Positions 1-5,771 of a DNA stretch of 11,847 nt are shown here, one piece after another; the stretch's first letter is position 1; every line of letters starts with the position of its first letter. A program made the translations under genes and the position numbers. The stretch covers positions 1 through 11,847 of the forward strand of contig CAYUIS010000154.1 in NCBI GenBank assembly GCA_964444825.1, read 5' to 3'. The stretch comes from CAYUIS01 sp964444825 (GTDB lineage Bacteria > Chloroflexota > Anaerolineae > B4-G1). The notes below the pieces were generated by a model. The model had not been told where the DNA came from. It saw nothing but the letters and a program-made list of their open reading frames with translations, and searched no databases.

Positions 1-19
1 CAGAATTCCGGGAAGACGG

Positions 20-57
20 GAGGACGTGGAGCAACAGGCTCCACGTCCTCTTTTTTT
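20..57 (+). terminator. Intrinsic terminator / candidate attenuator before pheA
   Basis: A perfect 13-bp stem pairs 20-32 with 38-50 around a 5-nt loop (33-37) and is followed at once by seven T residues (51-57). This is a textbook Rho-independent terminator. Only about 15 nt separate the T-run from the pheA ribosome binding site at 73-79, too little for a separate promoter, so transcripts reaching pheA probably pass through this hairpin. It could therefore be an attenuator for the aromatic operon. It could also simply end an upstream gene, with a pheA promoter overlapping it. The sequence that would show an antiterminator or leader peptide lies outside the window. Confidence 0.85.
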
Positions 58-72
58 CTTGGCCCCAGGCTC

Positions 73-79
73 AGGAGGG
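73..79 (+). promoter_or_regulatory. pheA ribosome binding site
   Basis: AGGAGGG lies 5 nt before the ATG at 85. It favours ATG 85 over the in-frame GTG at 79, which would overlap the Shine-Dalgarno sequence itself. Confidence 0.8.
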
Positions 80-84
80 TGAAC

Positions 85-936
85 ATGACCAGAGTGGCAT
101 TTCAGGGTGTTGCGGGAGCTTATTCTGAACAGGCCGTTCGCCAGTTCTTTGGCTCAGAGGTGAACGGCGTACCGTGCCAAACGCTGGCTGATGTGTTTTT
201 TGCCGTGGAAAGGCACGACGCCGAGTATGGGATGCTACCGATAGAGAATGCCGTCGCTGGCTCCGTGACCCGGTCCTATGAGTTGTTGATGGAACACGAT
301 TTGCGTGTTCACGCCGAGCTGATCTTGCGCGTGCGACACATGTTGCTGGCTCCTCCCGGCGCCAAACTGGAGGATCTGGAGCGGGTACGCTCGCATCCAC
401 AGGCGCTGGCGCAATGCCAGCGCTATCTGGAGCGCCACGGATTGGAGCCGGAGCCGGCGTTTGACACTGCCGGGAGCGCTCGTGACCTGGCGGCAGACCC
501 GGAGGCGGGCGTCGGTGTGATCGCCAGTACGTTGGCTGCCGAGCTATACGATCTGGAGATCCTCGATCGGGATGTCGAAGACTATCCCTTTAACTACACC
601 CGCTTCTTTGTGCTGGCTGTCGAAAGCCCTCCTCGCGCTCAGCGAAGCAAGACCTCTATCGTTTTCACCACCCCTCACCAGCCAGGGGTCCTGTACGAGT
701 GCCTGGGCGAGTTTGCCAGACGGCGTATCAATCTCACCAAGATCGAGTCCCGCCCGCGTCTCAACATGCCGTGGCAGTATGCCTTCTATCTGGATTTCGA
801 AGGTCACTGCCAGGATACCGAGTGCGAGGCGGCCCTTATCGCTTTGTTGCGACGTTCCTCGTTCGTCAAGCTGTTGGGGTCTTATCCGGCGGCGACGACG
901 CCGGCGCTTGACAATGGAACCACAATACTACCGTGA
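85..936 (+). CDS. pheA: Prephenate dehydratase (monofunctional, with ACT domain)
   Basis: Converts prephenate to phenylpyruvate, the committed step of phenylalanine synthesis, in the cytoplasm. The 283-residue protein has the usual two parts. The catalytic domain (about 1-180) opens with the family-typical FQG..GAYSEQA and carries PIENAVAGSV at 52-61 and the catalytic TRFF motif at 172-175. The C-terminal ACT domain (about 188-275) has PGVLY at 200-204 and ESRP at 221-224, the known allosteric phenylalanine-binding elements, so feedback inhibition by phenylalanine is expected. Length is normal for the family. There is no N-terminal chorismate mutase domain, unlike the E. coli bifunctional enzyme. 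ATG 85 was chosen for its strong ribosome binding site. It is the first gene of the cluster, followed by a 113-nt gap to aroF. Confidence 0.96.
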   Translation: MTRVAFQGVAGAYSEQAVRQFFGSEVNGVPCQTLADVFFAVERHDAEYGMLPIENAVAGSVTRSYELLMEHDLRVHAELILRVRHMLLAPPGAKLEDLERVRSHPQALAQCQRYLERHGLEPEPAFDTAGSARDLAADPEAGVGVIASTLAAELYDLEILDRDVEDYPFNYTRFFVLAVESPPRAQRSKTSIVFTTPHQPGVLYECLGEFARRRINLTKIESRPRLNMPWQYAFYLDFEGHCQDTECEAALIALLRRSSFVKLLGSYPAATTPALDNGTTILP

Positions 937-943
937 GTAAAGC

Positions 944-1027
944 ACTTGTTCATTAACAACTTGGCACTTTGGCACAGGAATCAGACGCAAAACAGCCGTA
1001 GAAGCACGGAGTTGTTTCTGAACAAGT
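944..1027. repeat. 9-bp inverted repeat in pheA-aroF gap
   Basis: ACTTGTTCA (944-952) and its exact complement TGAACAAGT (1019-1027) lie 66 nt apart, just before the aroF ribosome binding site. TTGGCAC and TTTGGCAC also occur in tandem inside the loop (about 961-975). The repeat could form the base of an mRNA stem or a pair of operator half-sites. No convincing -35/-10 pair was found in the gap. Functional assignment is open. Confidence 0.4.
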
Positions 1028-1036
1028 ACAAAGTAT

Positions 1037-1042
1037 GGGAGG
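1037..1042 (+). promoter_or_regulatory. aroF ribosome binding site
   Basis: GGGAGG sits 7 nt before ATG 1050. It overlaps the upstream in-frame ATG at 1035, which therefore is unlikely to be the start. Confidence 0.75.
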
Positions 1043-1049
1043 CAATCAA

Positions 1050-2063
1050 ATGATCGTAGTGATGAAACAGAGCGCGACGCGCGGCGAAATCGCCAACGTG
1101 ACGGCCCGTATCGAGCAGTTGGGGTGTCGGGTGCATCTCTCCGAGGGTGAGGAACGCACCATCATCGGCATCATCGGCAATGGACGTCCGTTGGATCCTG
1201 CGCAACTGGAACTTCTCGCTGGTGTTGAACGGACGGTACCTATCTTGCGACCCTTCAAGCTGTGCAGCCGGGATTTTCATCCCCACGATACCGTCGTCTC
1301 GATCAATGGGCTGGCGGTAGGCGGCAAACAGTTGACCGTGATGGCGGGACCGTGTGCTGTGGAGAGCCGCGAGCAACTGTTAGAGACGGCGCAGATCGTA
1401 AAGGACGCCGGGGCGCACATGCTGCGTGGTGGCGCCTACAAACCCCGCACTTCTCCGTACAGCTTCCAGGGATTGGGTGAGGAGGGATTGCGGCTCCTGG
1501 CCGCGGCGCGGGAGGAGACCGGGCTACCGGTCGTGACCGAGGTCATGGATCCGCAACAGGTCCCTCTGGTCACCACCTACGCCGACGTTCTCCAGATCGG
1601 CGCCCGTAATATGCAGAATTATGCCCTGCTCCACGCTGTGGGCGAGGCCCAGCGACCGGTGTTGCTCAAGCGCGGTATGATGTCTACCGTCGAGGAGTTG
1701 CTGATGGCAGCCGAGTATATTCTCTCCCACGGCAATGACCGTGTCATCCTGTGCGAGCGCGGTATTCGCACGTTTGAGCCGTATACCCGCAACACGCTAG
1801 ATATCAGCGCCGTGCCGGTGCTCAAGCAGCTCTGTCACCTGCCGGTCATTGTGGATCCGAGCCACGGGTCGGGCAAGTGGGAACTGGTGGAGCCGTTAGC
1901 ACGGGCTGCCGTGGCCGCTGGCGCCGATGGGCTGATGATCGAGGTGCACCCGCATCCTGATCAGGCGCTCTCTGACGGCGCTCAGTCTCTCAAGCCGGCC
2001 CGCTTTGCCGAACTGATGCAGAATCTGCGGCCTATCGTCGAGGCGGTCGGGAGGACGCTGTGA
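1050..2063 (+). CDS. aroF: 3-deoxy-7-phosphoheptulonate (DAHP) synthase, type I-beta with N-terminal regulatory domain
   Basis: Condenses phosphoenolpyruvate and erythrose 4-phosphate to DAHP, the entry step of the shikimate pathway. With ATG 1050 the protein has 337 residues and lines up with the Thermotoga maritima enzyme almost residue for residue. The metal ligands known there fall at the same numbers: C102 (GPCAVE), H272 (DPSH), E298 (EVHP) and D309. The active-site KPRTS begins at K131. The first ~70 residues, MIVVMKQSA through RTIIGIIG, form the ferredoxin-like (ACT-like) regulatory domain that in T. maritima mediates tyrosine and phenylalanine inhibition, so feedback control is likely. 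It is not an AroQ chorismate mutase fusion. The stop overlaps the tyrA start by 4 nt. The symbol may be given as aroG or aroF in other annotations. Confidence 0.96.
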   Translation: MIVVMKQSATRGEIANVTARIEQLGCRVHLSEGEERTIIGIIGNGRPLDPAQLELLAGVERTVPILRPFKLCSRDFHPHDTVVSINGLAVGGKQLTVMAGPCAVESREQLLETAQIVKDAGAHMLRGGAYKPRTSPYSFQGLGEEGLRLLAAAREETGLPVVTEVMDPQQVPLVTTYADVLQIGARNMQNYALLHAVGEAQRPVLLKRGMMSTVEELLMAAEYILSHGNDRVILCERGIRTFEPYTRNTLDISAVPVLKQLCHLPVIVDPSHGSGKWELVEPLARAAVAAGADGLMIEVHPHPDQALSDGAQSLKPARFAELMQNLRPIVEAVGRTL

Positions 2064-2920
2064 ACGAACTGGCCGATGCCCAGGTCACCGTCGTCGGACT
2101 GGGGTTGATGGGAGGGTCCCTGGCCGGCGCGCTGCGGGGCCAATGTCGGGCCGTCGTGGGCGTGGCACGTCGCGCGGCGACGGTTGAGGCGGCGCTGGCA
2201 GACGGATTGGTCGATTGGGCCACGAGCGACCTGGCCGAGGGCGTGCGCGAGGCGGATGTCGTCGTGCTGGCCACGCCGGTGCGCATCATCATACAGCAGT
2301 TGGGTGAGATCGGGCCACTTGTACCTCAGGGATGTCTGGTGATGGATCTGGGCAGCACCAAGGCCCGAATCGTGGCCGAGATGGCCCGGCTGCCTGAACA
2401 CGTCCAGCCGCTAGGCGCGCACCCAATGTGTGGCAAGGAGATATCGGGGCTGGAGGCGGCAGATCCTTCCCTGTATCGTGATCGTACCTTTATCCTCACG
2501 CCGCTGCCGCGCACGTCGGAAGCCGCGCTGGCTTTGGGACGGGCGCTGGCCGAGGCTGTCGGCGCCCACGTGCTTTTGCTCGAACCAGAGCGCCAGGATT
2601 TTATCGTCGCCACCGTCAGCCATCTGCCCTATCTGTTGGCCTGTGCGCTCGTCGCCACAGCCGACGCCACGACCTCGGCCGATCCGGCGGCGTGGGAGGT
2701 TTTTGCGGGGGGGTTCCGCGACACGTCCCGCGTCGCGGGCAGCGACGTGGCTATGATGATGGACATCTTACTGACCAACCGGGACGAGGTGCTCAAGGCG
2801 CTGGGCACGTACCAGGCAAAGCTGGGCGACCTGACGCGCCTCGTAGCGAGCGGCGACGAGGAGGAGATGCGGGCCGCGCTCAGCGCTGTCCGCGACGAGC
2901 GGATGCGGATGTTCCCATGA
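2060..2920 (+). CDS. tyrA: Prephenate (or arogenate) dehydrogenase
   Basis: Oxidatively decarboxylates prephenate to 4-hydroxyphenylpyruvate (or arogenate to tyrosine) for tyrosine synthesis. The 286-residue protein begins with a Rossmann fold: VVGLGLMGGS at 11-20, then ATPV at 71-74 and DLGSTK at 96-101. The catalytic-domain hallmarks follow: GAHPMCGKEISG from residue 119 with H121, SHLPYL, and GGFRDTSR, whose arginine is the substrate carboxylate ligand in the family. The position after beta-2, usually Asp in NAD-dependent enzymes, is part of GVARR (34-38), which suggests NADP use. No ACT or chorismate mutase domain is present. The GTG start at 2060 overlaps the aroF stop (GTGA) and has GGGAGGA at 2049-2055 upstream, so the two genes are probably translationally coupled. 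The end overlaps aroA by 4 nt. Confidence 0.94.
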   Translation: MNELADAQVTVVGLGLMGGSLAGALRGQCRAVVGVARRAATVEAALADGLVDWATSDLAEGVREADVVVLATPVRIIIQQLGEIGPLVPQGCLVMDLGSTKARIVAEMARLPEHVQPLGAHPMCGKEISGLEAADPSLYRDRTFILTPLPRTSEAALALGRALAEAVGAHVLLLEPERQDFIVATVSHLPYLLACALVATADATTSADPAAWEVFAGGFRDTSRVAGSDVAMMMDILLTNRDEVLKALGTYQAKLGDLTRLVASGDEEEMRAALSAVRDERMRMFP

Positions 2921-4230
2921 TCCAGACGAAGCGGTTGAGCGTGCGTTCGAGTCCATCCCTTGGGGGGCGTGTGCGCGTGCCGGGTGACAAGTCTGTCTCC
3001 CATCGGGCATTGTTGCTCGGCAGCCTGGCCGAGGGGGCCAGCCGTATCAGTGGTTTCCTGCCATCAAATGATTGCCTGGCCACCCTGGCCTGCCTCCGCT
3101 CGATGGGTATGGAGATCGAGTTCCACGAAAACACCACCCTGACCGTCTACGGGCGTGGTCTGCGGGGGTTGCGGACGCCTGCCGCGCCGTTGAACTGTGT
3201 TCGCTCTGGCACGACCATGCGGCTTTTGGCGGGCATTCTGGCCGGTCAACCGTTCACCAGCACGCTTACGGGTGAGCCACAGTTGCGCAGGCGGCCTATG
3301 CGCCGTGTCGTCGAACCCCTCCGAAGCATGGGGGCTGAGATTGAGGACACCGACGGTCACGCCCCTCTGCTCGTTCGAGGGCGGTCGCTGCGCGGCACCG
3401 ATCACACGCTGGCCGTCGCCAGCGCGCAGGTCAAGAGCGCGTTGCTGTTGGCGGGGTTGTACGCCGATGGCCCCACCACGGTCCGCCAACCGGGACCTGC
3501 CCGCGATCACACCGAGCGTATGCTCGTGGCGATGGGCGCCGACGTGCAGGTGGCGGATCTGGCCGTCACGCTGAATCGATCTCCATCCCTATCCCTATCC
3601 CCACTATCGATCCATGTACCGGGTGACATCTCATCGGCGGCGTTCCTGTTCGTCGCGGCGGCGATAGCGCCCGGCTCCGAGATCGTCGTTGAGGGGGTGG
3701 GCGTCAACCCCACGCGCACGGGGTTGCTGGACGTGCTGCAGGAGATGGGCGCCAGCGTCGTGATGGACAACCTGCGTGAAGAGGGAAATGAGCCGGTGGC
3801 TGACGTGGCCCTGCGCACGTCGGAGCTGCGGGGTGTGGAGGTGGGTGCTCACACCGTTGTACGTATGATCGACGAGTTCCCGGCGTTGGCGGTCGCTGCC
3901 ACGCAGGCATTGGGGGTCACCATCGTGCGCGATGCCGCCGAGTTGCGCGTCAAGGAGACGGATCGCATCGCCGCCATCGTCGCCGGATTGCGCGCCCTGG
4001 GCGCGCGTATCGACCCGCTGCCCGATGGGTTCAGGGTAGAGGGACCGACGGTACTGCACGGCGCGGTCGTGGATAGCCTTGGCGATCACCGGCTGGCGAT
4101 GGCCCTGGCTGTGGCAGGGCTGGTCGCGGAGGGAGAGGTCGTGGTCGAGCAGACCGAATGTATCGCCGATTCATTTCCCGGTTTTGTCGAGTTGATCCAA
4201 GGGGTGGGGGCCCATATTCAGGCTGCCTGA
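2917..4230 (+). CDS. aroA: 3-phosphoshikimate 1-carboxyvinyltransferase (EPSP synthase)
   Basis: Transfers the enolpyruvyl group of phosphoenolpyruvate to shikimate 3-phosphate. The protein has 437 residues from ATG 2917, which overlaps the tyrA stop (ATGA), and a normal family length. Visible motifs: VPGDKSVSHR at 21-30 (K25, S26, R30 bind substrates), SGTTMR at 97-102, RRRPMRR, SAQVKSALLLAG, DEFP at 319-322 (D319 catalytic), KETDR at 346-350 and DHRLAM at 390-395. The segment before SGTTMR reads NCVR where Gly-Asn is usual. A hexanucleotide tandem array encodes part of a variable loop before HVPGDISSAAF (about 222-232). The ribosome binding site is weak, so expression probably depends on coupling to tyrA. 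It is the last gene before a 341-nt repeat-filled gap. Confidence 0.96.
   Translation: MIQTKRLSVRSSPSLGGRVRVPGDKSVSHRALLLGSLAEGASRISGFLPSNDCLATLACLRSMGMEIEFHENTTLTVYGRGLRGLRTPAAPLNCVRSGTTMRLLAGILAGQPFTSTLTGEPQLRRRPMRRVVEPLRSMGAEIEDTDGHAPLLVRGRSLRGTDHTLAVASAQVKSALLLAGLYADGPTTVRQPGPARDHTERMLVAMGADVQVADLAVTLNRSPSLSLSPLSIHVPGDISSAAFLFVAAAIAPGSEIVVEGVGVNPTRTGLLDVLQEMGASVVMDNLREEGNEPVADVALRTSELRGVEVGAHTVVRMIDEFPALAVAATQALGVTIVRDAAELRVKETDRIAAIVAGLRALGARIDPLPDGFRVEGPTVLHGAVVDSLGDHRLAMALAVAGLVAEGEVVVEQTECIADSFPGFVELIQGVGAHIQAA
3579..3602 (+). repeat. 6-bp tandem array inside aroA
   Basis: Four consecutive hexamers (ATCTCC, ATCCCT, ATCCCT, ATCCCC) encode an S/P/L-rich stretch of EPSP synthase at about residues 222-229. 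The array is flanked by direct copies of ATCGATC at 3575-3581 and 3606-3612. Changes in copy number would keep the reading frame. Confidence 0.7.
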
Positions 4231-4329
4231 GCGCAATCTGATTTCATTTGGCGCAACTACCTTGACAATGTCACTTTCGGTCGTTTGCTCGCCAGGGACA
4301 CCTGCACTTGTGGCGCAGGTACAAGTGTC

Positions 4330-4381
4330 GCCAGATCCCGGCCTGATGCAGGTGCGCCGTCGCTTCAGACGGGGATCTGGC
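4330..4381. repeat. Branched palindrome (10-bp outer stem, two inner hairpins)
   Basis: GCCAGATCCC (4330-4339) pairs perfectly with GGGATCTGGC (4372-4381). Inside are two small hairpins: CCTG/CAGG (4342-4345 with 4349-4352) and CGTC/GACG (4358-4361 with 4368-4371). A further 7-bp pair, CACTTGT/ACAAGTG (4305-4311 with 4321-4327), lies just upstream. The fold is a three-way junction on paper. It has no T-tract and no tRNA hallmarks. It may be a REP-like repeat or a structured leader of aroE. Confidence 0.5.
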
Positions 4382-4383
4382 AG

Positions 4384-4406
4384 CCTGTCCTGAGTCTGTC
4401 GAAGGA
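4384..4406. repeat. Dispersed repeat block (CCTGAG...TCGAAGGA type)
   Basis: The block contains CCTGTCCTGAGTCTGTCGAA (4384-4403). From memory, close variants recur in intergenic DNA of many unrelated bacteria. Only one copy is visible here, so its repetitive nature rests on recollection rather than on this window. Confidence 0.45.
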
Positions 4407-4430
4407 ATCCCTTTGAGCGAGAACGGGTAT

Positions 4431-4454
4431 CTTGATGAAATGTGACATTTCAAG
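4431..4454. repeat. Short hairpin GAAATGT-G-ACATTTC
   Basis: GAAATGT (4437-4443) and ACATTTC (4445-4451) are exact complements around one base. With a two-base bulge the stem extends outward to CTTG/CAAG (4431 to 4454). There is no T-run. It could be an operator-like palindrome or part of the neighbouring repeat block. Confidence 0.45.
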
Positions 4455-4498
4455 CTACTCAGCCTGTACCCATAGCGATGGCACACGCGAAGATATGT

Positions 4499-4565
4499 GA
4501 CAGGATTAACAGGATTCACAAGATGAAATCGCCGGAGAAATCCTGGAAATCCTGTAAATCTTGTC
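4499..4565. repeat. Imperfect palindrome of AATCCTGT-type dispersed repeat, abutting aroE
   Basis: The arms 4499-4524 and 4540-4565 match as complements at 21 of 26 positions, several of the rest being G-U compatible, around a 15-nt loop. Each arm contains iterations of (A)CAGGATT / AATCCTGT. From memory, strings of this kind occur as dispersed repeats in many bacterial genomes. The right arm ends 6 nt before the aroE ATG. Confidence 0.65.
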
Positions 4566-4571
4566 GAAAGA

Positions 4572-5501
4572 ATGGCCAGGGTGAATAGTAACCGATTGGC
4601 TATGATTGATGGACACACAAACCTGGTGGGCTTGATCGGCTGGCCTGTTACACACAGCCTCTCGCCCGTCATGCACAACGCAGCCTTTGACGCCTTCGGA
4701 CTGAACTGGCGCTATGTCCCGCTGCCTGTGCCGCCGGGACAGGTTGAGACGGCCGCGCGAGGGTTGGCGGCCCTGGGTTTCAGGGGCGCGAACGTCACCG
4801 TCCCGCACAAGCGGGCCGTGATGCCGGCGCTCAGCACCATAAGTCCGGCGGCTCGGGTGCTTGGCGCGGTCAACACCTTGGTCGTCGATCGGCGCGCCGG
4901 CACAACGCCAGCGATCGACGGTCGCAACACGGATGCCGAGGGTTTTGTGGGGGCGCTTCGCCAGGGCGGATTTGAGCCCCAGGACGGGGGCAGCGCTGTC
5001 GTGGTGGGCGCGGGCGGCGCGGCGCGGGCCGTGGTCTTTGGCCTGCTGCAGGCGGGTGACGGGGGAATCGTGGTGCTCAACCGCACGCTGGATCGAGCAC
5101 AGGCGCTCGTCTCGGACCTGGGCGGCCATCGCGGGTGGTCGTCCCGCCTGCACGCCCTCTCGCTCACCCCGGAGGTCTTGGTCGAGTCGGCGCGGGCGGC
5201 TGCCCTGGCGGTCAATACGACGCCCCTGGGGATGTGGCCTCACGGTCACGGTTCTGTGTGGCCCGATGGCGTGCCCATTCCGCCCCATCTGACCGTGTTT
5301 GACCTGGTCTACAATCCACTGGACACCCGGCTCTTGCAGCAGGCACGGGGGTCAGGGGCCCGTGCCATCGACGGGTTGGGAATGCTGGTGCGGCAAGGGG
5401 CCCTGGCGTTCAACCTGTGGACCGATCAGGGTATCCCGATGGACGAACTCTGCGTCGTGATGCGTGCTGCGTGTGAGCGTGCACTTGGCCGTAACGGGTG
5501 A
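4572..5501 (+). CDS. aroE: Shikimate dehydrogenase (NADP)
   Basis: Reduces 3-dehydroshikimate to shikimate with NADPH. Shikimate-binding SLS is seen in THSLSPVMHNAAF (S29, S31). NVTVPHK carries the catalytic K80, and NTD carries D121 at 119-121. The nucleotide-binding half has VVVGAGGAARA from 143 and NRTLDR at 170-175, the motif that contacts the NADP 2'-phosphate. NTTPLGM, DLVYNPLDT and DGLGMLVRQGA follow as usual. Length (309) is slightly long because of the N-terminus. ATG 4572 is the first start, but no good ribosome binding site precedes it or the in-frame ATG at 4602 (MIDGHT), which would fit the family N-terminus equally well. It stands apart from aroA by a repeat-filled gap and is probably transcribed from a promoter within that gap or by read-through. 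Confidence 0.95.
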   Translation: MARVNSNRLAMIDGHTNLVGLIGWPVTHSLSPVMHNAAFDAFGLNWRYVPLPVPPGQVETAARGLAALGFRGANVTVPHKRAVMPALSTISPAARVLGAVNTLVVDRRAGTTPAIDGRNTDAEGFVGALRQGGFEPQDGGSAVVVGAGGAARAVVFGLLQAGDGGIVVLNRTLDRAQALVSDLGGHRGWSSRLHALSLTPEVLVESARAAALAVNTTPLGMWPHGHGSVWPDGVPIPPHLTVFDLVYNPLDTRLLQQARGSGARAIDGLGMLVRQGALAFNLWTDQGIPMDELCVVMRAACERALGRNG

Positions 5502-5601
5502 CGGCACACCCGAGCTGTGCGGGGAGGTGCTTATGACCCGTTGCCCGACAGAGGGTGTTTGCCCCCTCGTGATTGTTGGGTGCATTTGTCGTTCGGGGCA
5601 C

Positions 5602-5684
5602 CTGTCATTGCGAGCGAAGCGAAGCAATCTCCACGTAGCGAAATGGGAGATTGCTTCGGGCAAAAGGCACCCTCGCAATGACGG
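5602..5684. repeat. MITE-like palindromic dispersed repeat
   Basis: The outer arms GTCATTGCGAG (5604-5614) and CTCGCAATGAC (5672-5682) are exact complements over 11 bp. The inner arms GAAGCAATCTCC (5621-5632) and GGAGATTGCTTC (5646-5657) are exact over 12 bp. The spacers are unequal: 6 nt on the left (5615-5620) and 14 nt on the right (5658-5671). From memory this matches a palindromic element found scattered in Chloroflexota and other phyla, often mis-called as small proteins reading SLRAKRSNL...RNDG. It lies in the gap after aroE, about 50 nt before the next promoter. Confidence 0.8.
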
Positions 5685-5734
5685 GAATACCAGAGTACCC
5701 CTAGGAGCAAACGTCCCCGTGATTGTTTCCGGGC

Positions 5735-5764
5735 TTGACTTGTTGGGGTACAGTTTTGTATAAT
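5735..5764 (+). promoter_or_regulatory. Sigma-70-type promoter of the secreted DUF4091 protein gene
   Basis: TTGACT (5735-5740) and a perfect TATAAT (5759-5764) are separated by 18 nt. This is the best -35/-10 pair in the window. The expected transcription start is 5771-5772, exactly at the third in-frame ATG of the following gene. The two ATGs at 5763 and 5766 would lie inside or next to the -10 box and so are not in the mRNA. Confidence 0.8.
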
Positions 5765-5771
5765 GATGCCC

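Larger units (their letters stand above)
4231..4571. other. Gene-free interval between aroA and aroE, filled with inverted repeats
   Basis: No reading frame here is credible. The interval holds, in order, a possible hairpin at 4305-4327, a branched stem at 4330-4381, a dispersed-repeat-like block at 4384-4406, a hairpin at 4431-4454 and a 26-nt-arm imperfect palindrome at 4499-4565. TTGACA at 4262-4267 looks like a -35 box, but the -10 region (about 4284-4289, TTTGCT) is poor. No T-tract terminator follows aroA. The interval looks like accumulated dispersed repeats that separate aroE from the upstream operon. Confidence 0.7.

Noticed and set aside
1..60. T-box riboswitch ending in the terminator before pheA
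   Set aside because: The visible 19 nt before the stem contain no AGGGTGGNACCGCG-like T-box core, and the only TGGA lies inside the terminator stem with the wrong discriminator pairing for tRNA-Phe. Upstream sequence is missing, so this is not excluded, only unsupported.
961..989. Sigma-54 promoter (TGGCAC motif) before aroF
   Set aside because: TGGCAC occurs, but no TTGC box follows at the required spacing.
4262..4289. Promoter for aroE beginning with TTGACA
   Set aside because: The -35 hexamer is perfect, but the best -10 candidate (TTTGCT at 16-nt spacing) matches only three of six consensus bases.
4330..4381. tRNA or small structured RNA gene
   Set aside because: The branched fold has no T-loop GTTC sequence, anticodon-arm geometry or CCA end, and there is no promoter/terminator pair around it.
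4506..5288. 260-residue minus-strand frame opposite aroE
   Set aside because: It is antisense to a conserved dehydrogenase and its C-terminal part is translated from the dispersed palindrome. No recognizable domain.
5568..5727. Target-site duplication around the MITE-like palindrome (CGTGATTGTT at 5568-5577 and 5718-5727)
   Set aside because: The two copies lie tens of bases away from the palindrome ends, so they do not bound the element. They may reflect an older duplication or chance.
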